From assembly GCA_963756025.1 (NCBI GenBank), contig CAVWMF010000003.1:1-64000 (forward strand): a stretch of 64,000 nucleotides of DNA. The letters run 5' to 3'. Source of the DNA: Bog-473 sp963756025 (GTDB lineage: Bacteria; Actinomycetota; Acidimicrobiia; Acidimicrobiales; RAAP-2). Below are positions 9,746 through 19,345 of the stretch, one piece after another. The stretch's first letter is position 1. Each line of letters begins with the position of its first letter. The notes beneath the pieces are model-generated. The model was not told the DNA's origin and searched no databases. It saw only the letters and a list, made by a program, of their open reading frames with translations. The position numbers and the translations under genes are program-made.

Positions 9746-11828
9746 AGCAGGTGGTACCAGGTCGGTAGGCCTTGGGGCGCCACCGGCGCCCTGGGCTGGA
9801 TGGCCTCGGCTGCGGCGTCGGCGTGCGACTGTCCCAGCGAGACGACCTGGGGCAGGATCCGGGTGCCGACCCACTCGCCCCCGGGGATCGTGACATGCAC
9901 GCCGTCGGCGCAGCGCACCGGCACATTGTCGACCGCGCTCTCGAAATGACCGCCGGGCGTCAGCAGCTGGCCGAGATCGATCACCGACGCCACGCCGGCA
10001 TGGCCCTTGACGGCCTCGGTGATCAGGCGGTTGTCGGCCGCCACCCGTGTCGGGTCGTCCTCGGGCCATGGGGAGCCGTCGCCCTCCTCCCCGGTGTCAT
10101 AGACCGGGGAGGTCAGGAAGACGACACGGGCGCCGCGCGAAGAGAGGATGGGGATCGCCTGTGCGAAGCGGGAGGCGGTCCAGCGGTCGAAGGAGGGCAT
10201 GCCGGCGTACTGCCACGTCCCGTCGAGATACGTCGTCAGCGTGTCCGTCCGGGCCAGGTAGAGCACCACGTCGGGGTCGTACTGCGCGATCAGCGAGCGG
10301 TAGACGTCCAGCAGATGGGCCGGGTCGCCCACCTTGCAGGGTGCGCCGGGGGGATCCGTGTAGGTCAGCACCTTCACGCTGTCGGCCGAGGCGAGGGAGC
10401 AGCCGGGCGTGCCCTGGTTGACCACCTGCGCGCCGTAGCGGGGGGCGATCTGCGAGAGCCCGACGCCGAGCGTGCCGGCCATGGAATCGCCGAGGAGCAG
10501 TATCCGCACCGGGGGCGCCGCCCCCGTCGGTGCCAGGGCCTGGATAGGAGGCCGGCGTGGATCGGGATGGAGGGGACCGATGCGACCGACGGTTCGCTCA
10601 GGGGAGCGAGGAGCGGGAGGAGCATCAGGGCGGCGACCGTGGCCGGAACGGCCACCCAGGCCCTCCACCGTGAGAGGACGCCGCGCTGGATCGGCGTTTC
10701 GACCAGATGGTAGGAGGCGCTGGCCACGAGGATGATGACGGCCATCCGGCAGCCGAGCAGAGCGACTCCGTGCAGGTGGGTCCGGGCCGACGTCATGACC
10801 AGGAGGACCGGCCAGTACCAGAGGTACATGCCGTAGGAGATACGGCCCAGGTAGGGCAGCGGGCGGGTGGCGAGGACCCGGCCCACGACATGGTGGGGGA
10901 TCTGGGTCACGACGGCGATCACCGCGGCACCACTGAGGGCGATGACCAGGAAGCCCCCGTGGAACGCGAACGCCGACGACTCGGACACCATGCGGCACAT
11001 CACGAGCACGCCCGCCGCGCCGGCGACGCCGATCACCGAGAGCGCGCGCCGCCCGGCCGCCGTGCGGACCGGGCCCCACCACAGGCACACGGCCGCCAGG
11101 GCGCAGCCGACCAGGAGTCCCTGGGCCCGGGTGTCGCTGCCGTAGTAGGCCCGGCTGACCGAGGCCGCGCCGATCGGGGTCAGGGCGGCCATGAGGAGGG
11201 CGGAGGCGATGGCGCCGACGGCGGCGATCACGGCCACGGTGACCAGGCCGTCGCCGAGGTCGGCGCGGGGGCGACGGCGGCCCACCGCCCAGAAGATGGC
11301 CAACAGGACGAGCGGCCACACCAGGTAGAACTGCTCCTCGATGGCGAGCGTCCAGGTGTGCTGGAGGGGCGAGGGGTTCGACACCGTCGCGAAGTAATCC
11401 GTGTGGGCGGCGATGAAGTGCCAGTTCGCCACATACCCCAGCGTCGCCAGGGTGTCGCCGAAGAGGCCGGGGGAGCCCAGCGCCTGGGGGAAGAGGGCGG
11501 CCGCCGCACCGACGACGGCGAGCATGAGGAAGAGCGCCGGCAGCAGCCGCCGGGCCCGGCGGCCCCAGAACGCCCTGAGGGCGATCCCCCCGCTGCGCTG
11601 CCACTCGGCCAGCAGGAGCGACGTGATCAGGTAGCCGGACAGGATGAAGAAGAGGTCGACGCCGAAGTACCCGCCGATCGCCCACGACGGCGAGGCGTGG
11701 AAGAGGATCACGGCGGTGACGGCGAGCGCCCGGATGCCGTCGAGGGGGGCGAAGCGGCTGCGGGATCCGGGCGCGGGCGCGGGCGCGGGCGCGTCAGGGT
11801 CCGGGCCCGTACCGGCAACGTTCAGCAC
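9730..11828 (-). CDS. OafA-type acyltransferase with C-terminal SGNH domain, frameshifted
   Basis: Two-domain O-acyltransferase for surface glycans. The N-terminal acyltransferase-3 domain begins at PLDGIRALAVTAVILFHA and includes DLFFILSGYLITSLLLAEW and the conserved ARRLLPALF, with about ten helices. The C-terminal SGNH hydrolase-like domain has the nucleophile block LLLGDSMAGTLG and the Asp-x-x-His block DGVHVTIPGG. The halves are in different frames: one base is missing near 10545, in the linker between the last helix and the SGNH domain. The start is uncertain; GTG at 11828 lies just after an AGGGGG stretch, but upstream in-frame starts exist to 11933. The N-terminal Ala-Pro repeat is encoded by a GGGCGC tandem repeat at about 11762-11790. 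Confidence 0.78.
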
Positions 11829-11937
11829 CTTCCCCCTTCCCCGTACAACCGTTACCTCCGCCGCTGGATGCCGCCGCACCCAGGCCGATGAGTATCCCAT
11901 AGCTCGGTCCAACCCCGGATGGCGCGCCCTCACCGCG

Positions 11938-11943
11938 TAGTCT
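11938..11943 (+). promoter_or_regulatory. -10 box (TAGTCT) for leaderless glycosyltransferase gene
   Basis: TAGTCT (TANNNT) is followed by eight bases and the ATG at 11952, fitting a leaderless promoter. The divergent acyltransferase starts ~120 bp to the left, so this short intergenic space probably holds divergent promoters. Confidence 0.45.
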
Positions 11944-11951
11944 GCTCAACC

Positions 11952-13301
11952 ATGATCGGGGGGGAGCGCAGGGCCGATCGTCGTCCTCGCCGCCCGTGGT
12001 GGCCCTGGCTCGGGCTCTGGACCGGCGTCGGGCTCGCCATCCGGGTGGCCTCGCTCTTCGGTCCGGGCCGCACCCACCGCGCGCCCGGCGGCGACGCCTA
12101 CTACTTCCACAACGCGGCGAACCTCCTGGTGGAGGGCAAGGGCTTCATCAACCCTTTCACCTACCTCACGACGCACCCGCACCAGGTCGTCCAGACGGCG
12201 CTGTGGCCACCGCTCTTCGTGCTCGTGCTCGCCATCCCCTCGGTGATCGGGTTGAAGACCTTCTTGGTGCACCGGGTCTGGTGTTGCATCATCGGTGCGG
12301 CGGGCATCGCCGTGTGCGGCTACGCCGGGCGTGAGATCGGCGGGCGACGGGTGGGGCTCGTCGCCGCCTTCATCGTCGCCGTCTATCCCAACATCTGGAT
12401 GAGCGACGAGCTCGCGCTCTCCGAAGCCCTGGCTCCGGCTCTCGTCGGCGCCGTCCTCCTCCTGGCATATCGCTTCTGGAAGGACCCGGGCCTCAGGCGG
12501 GGGATCTGGCTCGGCGTGTCGCTCGGCGTGGCCATGTTGGGTCGGGACGAGCTCGCCCTCCTCGTCATCTTCCTCTTCGTCCCTCTCGTCCTCCTGGCCA
12601 AGGTCCTCAGTTGGAAGCGACGTTTCGCCGTCCTCGGCGTCGGGCTGCTCGCCGCCGGAGCGGTGGTCGCGCCCTGGGTCGGTTACAACCTGAGCCGATT
12701 CCAGGACCCGGTCCTCATCAGCAACGGCCTCGGGGTGACCCTGGACTCGGCCAACTGCGATGCCGTGTACAGCGGCGCCTACGAGGGGTACTGGTCACTC
12801 CTGTGCGCGCGCACCGCCGGTGACCGGGCCATCAACCCGCACGTCGACGAGTCGGTCCAGGAGTCAGAGGCCCAGGCCTACGCGGTGCGCTACATCAAGC
12901 ACCACGAAGGTCGGCTCTTCCCGGTGGAGTCGGCCCGCATCGGGCGGGCGTTCGGTTTCTTCCATCCGCTGCAGCAGATCAAGCTGGACTCGACGGTGGA
13001 GACGAGGCCGTATCACTGGGCGCTGGTCGGGCTGGGGATGTACTACGCCCTCCTCGGGCTCTCGATCGCGGGGGTGGTCATCCTGCGACGCCGTCGCGTC
13101 CCGGTCTTCCCGTTGCTCGCCGTCGGGCTCGATGTGATCGTCTCCGTCCTGCTTGCCTTCGGCAACACCCGCTACCGCAGCACGTTCGAAGTCGCCCTCT
13201 CGCTGCTCGCCGCGGTGACGATCGATGCGCTCTGGACCCGGCTCGGGACGAGGTCGGCGCCGGCGGGGGCGGCAGCAACAACGGTGGTCCCGCCGCGCTG
13301 A
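11952..13301 (+). CDS. GT39-like glycosyltransferase (paralogue A)
   Basis: Polytopic glycosyltransferase of 449 residues, closely similar along its length to the minus-strand gene at 14428-15825. An Arg-rich N-terminus leads into WPWLGLWTGVGLAIRVASLF. The first outer loop has GGDAYYFHNAANLL, whose acidic residue occupies the GT-C catalytic position. The segment VYPNIWMSDELALSEALAP is shared with the paralogue. A lumenal loop carries the motif SANC...GAYEGYWSLLC, two cysteines that could form a disulfide. About ten helices are visible. The gene is alone on the plus strand, convergent with the DUF2304 gene nine bases downstream. The sugar and acceptor are unknown. Confidence 0.78.
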   Translation: MIGGERRADRRPRRPWWPWLGLWTGVGLAIRVASLFGPGRTHRAPGGDAYYFHNAANLLVEGKGFINPFTYLTTHPHQVVQTALWPPLFVLVLAIPSVIGLKTFLVHRVWCCIIGAAGIAVCGYAGREIGGRRVGLVAAFIVAVYPNIWMSDELALSEALAPALVGAVLLLAYRFWKDPGLRRGIWLGVSLGVAMLGRDELALLVIFLFVPLVLLAKVLSWKRRFAVLGVGLLAAGAVVAPWVGYNLSRFQDPVLISNGLGVTLDSANCDAVYSGAYEGYWSLLCARTAGDRAINPHVDESVQESEAQAYAVRYIKHHEGRLFPVESARIGRAFGFFHPLQQIKLDSTVETRPYHWALVGLGMYYALLGLSIAGVVILRRRRVPVFPLLAVGLDVIVSVLLAFGNTRYRSTFEVALSLLAAVTIDALWTRLGTRSAPAGAAATTVVPPR

Positions 13302-13310
13302 GAGCGACAG

Positions 13311-13676
13311 CTAGTTCCCGGTCCCGGTCCCCTCGAGCGTGCGGTCGTCGAGGTCCTTGCGCAGGATCGCCACCTCTTCGGCCAGGGTCCGGGTGTGGTC
13401 CTCGAGACGGCCGATCTCCCAGCTGAGCCGGACGCAGACGGTGAGGAGGAATAACACCGCGATCACCGCCAGCAGGTCGGGCGGGTTCTTGACGCCGACG
13501 TGATGGGCGATGGAGTTGAACAGGCCGGGAAAGACGGCGAAGACCGCGATGACTGCGGCCACCGCCAGCCAGGTGACCACATACTTCTCCTGGAGGTGCC
13601 GGCGCCGGGAGAGCTCGATGATGACGCTGAGTGTGATGAGTGCGCTCGCCAGAGCGATGATGTGGACCCCGGTCAC
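13311..13676 (-). CDS. DUF2304 family small membrane protein
   Basis: A 121-residue protein with three hydrophobic helices (IIALASALITLSVIIEL, VTWLAVAAVIAVFAVFPGL, LLAVIAVLFLLTVCV) and a C-terminal coiled-coil-like stretch (GRLEDHTRTLAEEVAILRKDL). This is the DUF2304 layout, a family usually encoded next to dolichyl-phosphate-mannose-synthase-like GT2 enzymes and thought to anchor or help them. Exactly that neighbour is present: the GTG start at 13676, preceded by GGAGG, overlaps the GT2 stop (GTGA). The C-terminus is a short Gly-Thr repeat. Confidence 0.85.
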   Translation of the reverse strand: MTGVHIIALASALITLSVIIELSRRRHLQEKYVVTWLAVAAVIAVFAVFPGLFNSIAHHVGVKNPPDLLAVIAVLFLLTVCVRLSWEIGRLEDHTRTLAEEVAILRKDLDDRTLEGTGTGN

Positions 13677-14431
13677 AATGCCTCCGTTGTTGGTGGTTTG
13701 GTCGAGTAGGAGCGCCGGCGGAAGACCGAGAGGGCCAGGAAGACGACGACGCGCAGCAGGTACAGGGCGGCCCGCGACGGGGGTTGGCTGGGTGATCCGG
13801 CCAGCCGGGGCCGCATCGTGACCGGGACCTGGTGGATCCGGCCGCCGGCCTCGGCCACGATCACCAGGGATTCGATCGTGTCCGACAGGTAATCGGCCGG
13901 ATAGCTCACCGCGAAGAGCTCGATGGCAGCCCGGTTGTGGGCCCGGAATCCCGACGTCACGTCCGTGAGATGGGTCTTGGTGACCCGCGAAAGATGCCGG
14001 GCCAAGATCCGCATCGCCGCTCGTCGGGCCCGGGGGACGGCGATGTCCTCCGTGCCGGCGAAGCGGGCGCCGATGACGACCTGGGGGCCGGGCTCGTCGT
14101 CGAGCTCGGCCAGGAGGAGGCCGATGTCGCGCGCATCGTGCTGACCGTCGGCGTCGACCTGGAGAAGGATGTCGAAACCGTGCGCCTTCGCCACTCTGAA
14201 GCCGACCCGCATGGCACCTCCGACACCGAGGGTGAAGGGATTGGTCACCACCTGGGCGCCGGCCTCGAGTGCCTGTTCGCCGGTGTGATCGACCGAGCCG
14301 TCGTCGACCACGAGGATGGTGCAGTCGGGAATGGCCGCCTGGACCTCCTTCACCACCAGCGCCACGGTGCCCTCCTCGTTGAGGGCGGGGAGCACGACGA
14401 GGATGCGGGGCTTGTCCGGCTCGGGACTCAT
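13673..14431 (-). CDS. GT2 glycosyltransferase (polyprenyl-phosphate mannose/glucose synthase-like)
   Basis: Cytoplasmic GT2 enzyme of 252 residues. It has VVLPALNEEGTVALVV at the N-terminus, the nucleotide-binding VVDDGSVDHT, and the metal-binding DxD in LLQVDADGQHD. A later DVTSGFRAHNRAA segment is typical of DPM1/GtrB-type synthases. It would charge polyprenyl phosphate with a sugar that the GT39-like enzymes in this locus use as donor. Its ATG overlaps the stop of the paralogue B glycosyltransferase (ATGA), and its own stop overlaps the DUF2304 start. The three genes form a translationally coupled minus-strand operon. Confidence 0.88.
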   Translation of the reverse strand: MSPEPDKPRILVVLPALNEEGTVALVVKEVQAAIPDCTILVVDDGSVDHTGEQALEAGAQVVTNPFTLGVGGAMRVGFRVAKAHGFDILLQVDADGQHDARDIGLLLAELDDEPGPQVVIGARFAGTEDIAVPRARRAAMRILARHLSRVTKTHLTDVTSGFRAHNRAAIELFAVSYPADYLSDTIESLVIVAEAGGRIHQVPVTMRPRLAGSPSQPPSRAALYLLRVVVFLALSVFRRRSYSTKPPTTEAL

Positions 14432-15825
14432 GATCCGGTCCCGGTCCCGGTCCCAGCCCCGGCCAGCTCGCCGAGTGGGGCCGGGGGAGCGTCGGCCTCG
14501 GTCGCGGCAATGTCGGCGCCGGCGTCGCGCCCATCGGACGGTCGCAGCTTGGACCAGAACCATTCGAGTTGCACCGCCGTCAGGAGCACCAGGGAGACCT
14601 CGAACGTGGTCCGGTATCTCGTCTGCCCGAAGGTCAGCGCCGACGAGAGCACGACGTTGAGCCCGATGGCCCACAGCGGGAATGACGGGATGCGGCGACG
14701 GCGCAGGACGATCGTGCCCCCGAGGGACAGGGCGAACAGGACGTAGTACATGCCGAGCCCGACCAGCGCCCAGTGGTAGGGGCGGGTCTCGACGAAGGAG
14801 TCGAGCTGTATCTGCTGCAGGGGATGGAAGAAGCCGAAGGAGCGGCCGACCTTGGCCAGCGTCACGGGCACCAGCCGGTTCTCGTGGTGGCGCACGTAGT
14901 CGAGGGCCAGATGCTCGAGCTCGGCCCCCTCGACCGACTCGTCGGCCTTCGTATTGACCGAGGGCTGGCTGGCGTAGTGGAGCGCGCAGGGCATCGACCA
15001 GTAGCCCTCGTTCGACCCGGAGTACGTGGTGGCGCAATCGGCCGAGGCCAGCGTCACGCCGAGCCCGGTGGTGATGAAGGTCGGCTTCTGGAAGCGGCTC
15101 ATGTTGTAGCCGACCCAGGGAGCGATCACGAAGGCCGTCGTCAACAGCCCGATGCCCAGGACGGCGAACCGGCGTTTCCAACTGAGCGTTTTCGCCAGCA
15201 GGGCCAGGGGAATGACGATGAACACGACGAGCAGGGAGAGCTCGTCGCGCCCCAGCATGGTGATGCCCATGGCGAGGCCGAGCCATATCGCCCGCTTGAC
15301 ACTGGGATCCTTCCAGAACCGGTAGGCGGCCAACAGCAGCGCCGCCACGAGAAGGGGGGCGATCGACTCCGACAGCGCCAGCTCATCGCTCATCCAGATG
15401 TTCGGGTAGACGGCGAGGAGGAAGGCGGCGATGAGCCCGACTCGCCGTCCGGAGATCTCGCGCCCGGTGTAGCCGCAGACGACGATGGCGAGGGTGCCCA
15501 GGATGCAGCACCACACGCGTTCGGCGAAGAACGACTTCAGGCCGATCGCCGACGGGATGGCGACCACGAAAATGAAGAGCGGCGGGAAGGACGCCGTCTG
15601 CACCGCGTGATGCGCGTGGTGGGGGTACCAGAGGTAGGGGTTGATGAAGCCGTGCCCACTGACGAGAAGGTTGGCGCCGTAGTGATAGGCGTAGGCGTCG
15701 CCTCCGGCGGGCCGGTCGGAGCGGCCGGGGCCGAAGAGGGAAACCAGCCTGATGGCGAGCCCGAGGGCCGTCCATAGCCCCAGCCACAGCCACCAGTGCG
15801 GCGAGGGTCTCCTCTTGTGACGCAT
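14428..15825 (-). CDS. GT39-like glycosyltransferase (paralogue B)
   Basis: A 465-residue polytopic protein, first gene of the operon with the GT2 and DUF2304 genes. It resembles the gene at 11952-13301 throughout: WLWLGLWTALGLAIRLVSLF, GGDAYAYHYGANLL, VYPNIWMSDELALSESIAP, the cysteine loop SADC...GSNEGYWSMPC and FGFFHPLQQIQLDSFVETR. The two genes lie as an inverted pair about 1.1 kb apart. The C-terminus ends in a Gly-Thr repeat encoded by tandem CCGGTC units at about 14436-14455. It probably uses the lipid-linked sugar made by the downstream GT2. Confidence 0.8.
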   Translation of the reverse strand: MRHKRRPSPHWWLWLGLWTALGLAIRLVSLFGPGRSDRPAGGDAYAYHYGANLLVSGHGFINPYLWYPHHAHHAVQTASFPPLFIFVVAIPSAIGLKSFFAERVWCCILGTLAIVVCGYTGREISGRRVGLIAAFLLAVYPNIWMSDELALSESIAPLLVAALLLAAYRFWKDPSVKRAIWLGLAMGITMLGRDELSLLVVFIVIPLALLAKTLSWKRRFAVLGIGLLTTAFVIAPWVGYNMSRFQKPTFITTGLGVTLASADCATTYSGSNEGYWSMPCALHYASQPSVNTKADESVEGAELEHLALDYVRHHENRLVPVTLAKVGRSFGFFHPLQQIQLDSFVETRPYHWALVGLGMYYVLFALSLGGTIVLRRRRIPSFPLWAIGLNVVLSSALTFGQTRYRTTFEVSLVLLTAVQLEWFWSKLRPSDGRDAGADIAATEADAPPAPLGELAGAGTGTGTGS

Positions 15826-15963
15826 GGCCGGTCAGCCTACGTCTCCGGACCAGACCGGGCGCGTTTCCATCGGCGTCGCGAACACCCTGGTCAGACCCGC
15901 TCACCGGGCGCGTGGGCCATCCCGCTGGGTGCGGTCCGACACGACGTGCAACGATCACTGGCC

Positions 15964-18018
15964 GTGACGACTCTGGAACTCGCACCCAAAGAGCTCCGTG
16001 TCGTCCCGCCTCCGGCGCGCCACCTCGCCGCTGACGAGCCGTTACGCCCTTCACGGGACCACGTGGCGGGACTCGACGGCATCCGCGCCGTGGCCGTCAT
16101 CGGTGTCCTCGGCTTCCATGCCGGGGTGTCCGGGTTCGGAGGCGGGCTCCTCGGCGTCGACATCTTCTTCGTGCTGTCGGGCTATCTCATCACCTCATTG
16201 CTGGTCGCCGAATGGGACCGCACCGGCACGGTGGCATTTCTGCGGTTCTACGAGCGCCGGGCGCGCCGTCTCCTTCCCGGTCTCTTCCTGCTCCTCCTCC
16301 TGGTGGCGTTCTATGCCGAATGGTTCGCCGAACCGGACACGCTTTCGACACTGCGCGGTGATGCGTTCGCCACGTTGGGCTATGTGGCCAACTGGCGCTT
16401 CGTTTTTTCCGGACAGAGCTATTTCGTGCACTTCGGGCCGCCTTCGCCCCTGCTCCATACCTGGTCGCTCGCCGTGGAGGAGCAGTTCTACCTGATCTGG
16501 CCGGGTGTGGCGCTGCTCGTCCTGCGCTGGCGGGGACGCAGGGCGCTGGCCGTCGTGGCCGCCGCCGGCATCGTCGTCTCCGCCGCCCTGACCGTCGTGC
16601 TCTTCCACCACGGGGTCAGCGTGACCCGCCTCTACTACGGGACGGACATCCGGACCCAGGAGGTCATGGTCGGCGCGTTGTTGGCGATCGGCCTCCCCGT
16701 TCTCGTCCGGCGGCTGCACGGGGCAAGTCGGTCCACCCGGCGCACGGTGCACTCGGTGACGGCAGTTCTCGGGGTCGCCGCCGCCCTGGCCCTGCTCTGG
16801 GCGCTCCACGCCGTGAGCGGGCAGGGAGGATTCCTCTACCAGGGTGGTTTCCTCCTCGTCGCCGTGGCGACGGCGGGCGTGATCTTCCTCGTCGTGGTCC
16901 GTCCCCGGGCGGTCGTCTCCCGGATCCTTTCCCTTGGCGCACTCGGCTACATCGGCCGGATCTCCTACGGGCTGTACCTGTACCACTACCCGCTCTTCCT
17001 GATGATCGACAACCAGCACACGGGCCTCACCGGCGCGAAGCTGCTGGCCGTCAGGCTCGGCGTGACCGCGGCCGTCGCCGTTCTGTCGTACCACTACGTC
17101 GAGATGCCCGTGCGCCAGCGCCGCGCCCTCAAGGGCTGGCACCTCATCGCAGCCGTGCCGATCGGCGTCGTGGTCGTCGTCGTGGCGCTCGTCCTCTCGA
17201 CCACGTCGTCCGCCGTGTCGCCTGTGACGCCGACCCGGGCCGGCCTGTTCGCCGTGCCGGCTGCCCCGCCGGCGACGTTGCCCCCTGGCGTGCGCGTCCA
17301 CGTCCTCGTACTCGGCGACTCCGTCGCGCTGACCCTGGCCGAGGGGCTCAAGGTGGAGGCCGCGCGCTGGGGGGCGTCGGTGGACAATCTGGGGGTGCTG
17401 GGGTGTGACCTAGACCCCAACAGCACCGTGAACATCCAAGGGTCGATCACCAAGGCGGCGCAGGGCTGCGCCAACTGGCAGGCCAAGTGGCAGCAGGTGA
17501 TCGATCGGGACAACCCCGACGTCGTGGCGGTCGAGCTCGGGCGCTGGGAGGTGTCCGACCGCATCATCAACGGGCACTGGACGAGGATCGGCCAACCGGC
17601 CTGGGACAACCTGTACGCGAAGGAGCTCAGCCAGGCGATTCGCATCCTCTCCTCGGGAGGGGCGCATGTGGTGATCTTCACGCTGCCGTATATCCAGCAG
17701 ACGACCGAGGCACCGAACGGGACCCCATGGGACATCAACCAGCCGGTCCGGACCAACGAGTACAACGCCGTGGTCCGTCAGGCGGTGGCGCGTTCCTCGG
17801 GAGCCGCCTCGGTGTACGACCTCAACCGTGTCGCCGATCCGCACGGCGTGTACACGTCGTACCTCGACGGCGTCCGCGTGCGCAATGGCGACGACGAGCA
17901 TTTCTCCCTGCTCGGCGGGGAGTTCCTGCGGCCGCTGATCCTGCCGACGCTCGTGCAACTCGGCCTGGCCCACGCGTTGGCCCGGCCCCATGGGGTGCAG
18001 ACGGCTGCTGGGTCCTGA
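15964..18018 (+). CDS. OafA-type acyltransferase with C-terminal SGNH domain
   Basis: Intact two-domain acyltransferase of 684 residues and a good reference for the frameshifted copy at 9730-11828. The N-terminal acyltransferase-3 domain starts at GLDGIRAVAVIGVLGFHAG, with the likely catalytic His in the first helix, then DIFFVLSGYLITSLLVAEW and RRARRLLPGLF; about ten helices follow. The SGNH domain has LVLGDSVALTLAEGL and the late DDEHFSLLGG (Asp/His). It probably adds acyl (often acetyl) groups to sugars of the surface glycan. I start it at GTG 15964 because the residues upstream look non-coding. It is divergent from paralogue B. Confidence 0.85.
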   Translation: MTTLELAPKELRVVPPPARHLAADEPLRPSRDHVAGLDGIRAVAVIGVLGFHAGVSGFGGGLLGVDIFFVLSGYLITSLLVAEWDRTGTVAFLRFYERRARRLLPGLFLLLLLVAFYAEWFAEPDTLSTLRGDAFATLGYVANWRFVFSGQSYFVHFGPPSPLLHTWSLAVEEQFYLIWPGVALLVLRWRGRRALAVVAAAGIVVSAALTVVLFHHGVSVTRLYYGTDIRTQEVMVGALLAIGLPVLVRRLHGASRSTRRTVHSVTAVLGVAAALALLWALHAVSGQGGFLYQGGFLLVAVATAGVIFLVVVRPRAVVSRILSLGALGYIGRISYGLYLYHYPLFLMIDNQHTGLTGAKLLAVRLGVTAAVAVLSYHYVEMPVRQRRALKGWHLIAAVPIGVVVVVVALVLSTTSSAVSPVTPTRAGLFAVPAAPPATLPPGVRVHVLVLGDSVALTLAEGLKVEAARWGASVDNLGVLGCDLDPNSTVNIQGSITKAAQGCANWQAKWQQVIDRDNPDVVAVELGRWEVSDRIINGHWTRIGQPAWDNLYAKELSQAIRILSSGGAHVVIFTLPYIQQTTEAPNGTPWDINQPVRTNEYNAVVRQAVARSSGAASVYDLNRVADPHGVYTSYLDGVRVRNGDDEHFSLLGGEFLRPLILPTLVQLGLAHALARPHGVQTAAGS

Positions 18019-18097
18019 GGGGCGCCCCGGGCCCGTCACGGCCGCCCGCTCCCGCCCTTCACTAGTATGCGCAGAAACCAATTCAGGGGGCGGCGGC

Positions 18098-19345
18098 TTG
18101 AGAGACGGCATCACAGGCGGGTCTGTCGGCCCTGAGGCGGCAGCCCGGGCGGGGGAGGCTGACCCCATCGAGCTGCTGAACGAGGAGCGCCGGGCCGAGA
18201 GCCGCGACCGGATCGGCGAGATCGCCGAGGCAGCCGGCATCGGGCGGGTGGATGTCGTGGCCTGGCGCGACCTCGATGACGCCGAGGCGGGCGGGTCCGA
18301 GCTGCACGCGCACGAGATCCAGAAGCGATGGGCGGAGGCCGGCATCGACGTGCGGCTCTGGACCTCCCGGGTCGATGGGGCGGCACGTGAGATCGGGCGG
18401 AGCGGCTACACGGTCAACCGCCGGGCCGGCCGCTATGCCGTCTTCCCCCGGACCGCCGTGGCCGGCCTGCGCCGCAAGATCGGCACGGGCGACGCCCTGG
18501 TCGAGATCTGGAACGGCATGCCCTTCTTCTCGCCGCTCTGGAGCCGCGCCCCGCGGATCGTCTTCCTGCACCACGTCCACGGCGAGATGTGGGACATGGT
18601 CCTTTCGCCCACCCTCGCCCGCATCGGCCGCACGATCGAATCCCGGGTCGCGCCACCCTTCTACCGGCGCAGCGAGATCGTCACGCTCTCCAACTCGGCC
18701 AAGCTGGACCTCGTCACCAGGATCGGCCATCCCGCCGACCGGGTCACGGTCATCCCGCCCGGGGTCGATCCCCGGTTCTCGCCGGGCGGGTCCTTGAGCA
18801 GCGTTCCGCTGGTGATCGCGGTCGGGCGCCTGGTCCCGGTCAAGCGGTTCGACCGCTTCGTCGAGGCGATGATCGAGCTGAAGGCCGAGACTCCGGACCT
18901 CCAGGCGATGATCGTGGGAGAAGGCTACGAACGGCCCGCCCTCGAGGCCCAGATAGCCGTCGCCAGTGCCGGGCAGTGGTTGACGTTGCCCGGCCGGCTT
19001 CCGGATGCCCAGCTGATCGAGGCCTATCGACGGGCGTGGGTGCTGGCCTCGACGTCGTCCCACGAAGGGTGGGGCATGACCATCACGGAAGCGGCAGCGT
19101 GTGGCACCCCTGCCGTGGCCACCCGGATTCCGGGTCATGAGGACGCAATCGTCGACAACGAGTCCGGCCTGCTCGTCGCCTCGACCCGGGAGATGGCCGA
19201 GGCCATCGGCTCCATTCTCGACAATCCCATGTTGCGTCGCCGGCTCAGCCAGGGTGCCCTGCGGCGTACAGAGGACATGACCTGGGAGCGGACGGCGGAG
19301 GTCGCCCTGCAGACACTGGCGGCCCAGGTCACGCAGCACAGATGA
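18098..19345 (+). CDS. GT4-family (GT1-like) glycosyltransferase
   Basis: Cytoplasmic GT-B glycosyltransferase of about 415 residues. The N-terminal Rossmann half has DLDDAEAGGSELHAHEIQ, a donor/acceptor loop typical of these enzymes. The C-terminal half has IPPGVDPRFSPGG, AVGRLVPVKRFDRFVEAM and the nucleotide-sugar site HEGWGMTITEAAACGTPAVA with the E-x7-E pattern. TTG at 18098 is chosen because GGGGG precedes it at the right distance; a TAGTAT -10-like box lies at 18063-18068. It is followed by an ATGA overlap with the next glycosyltransferase, so 18098-22202 is probably one three-gene operon. Confidence 0.85.
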   Translation: MRDGITGGSVGPEAAARAGEADPIELLNEERRAESRDRIGEIAEAAGIGRVDVVAWRDLDDAEAGGSELHAHEIQKRWAEAGIDVRLWTSRVDGAAREIGRSGYTVNRRAGRYAVFPRTAVAGLRRKIGTGDALVEIWNGMPFFSPLWSRAPRIVFLHHVHGEMWDMVLSPTLARIGRTIESRVAPPFYRRSEIVTLSNSAKLDLVTRIGHPADRVTVIPPGVDPRFSPGGSLSSVPLVIAVGRLVPVKRFDRFVEAMIELKAETPDLQAMIVGEGYERPALEAQIAVASAGQWLTLPGRLPDAQLIEAYRRAWVLASTSSHEGWGMTITEAAACGTPAVATRIPGHEDAIVDNESGLLVASTREMAEAIGSILDNPMLRRRLSQGALRRTEDMTWERTAEVALQTLAAQVTQHR

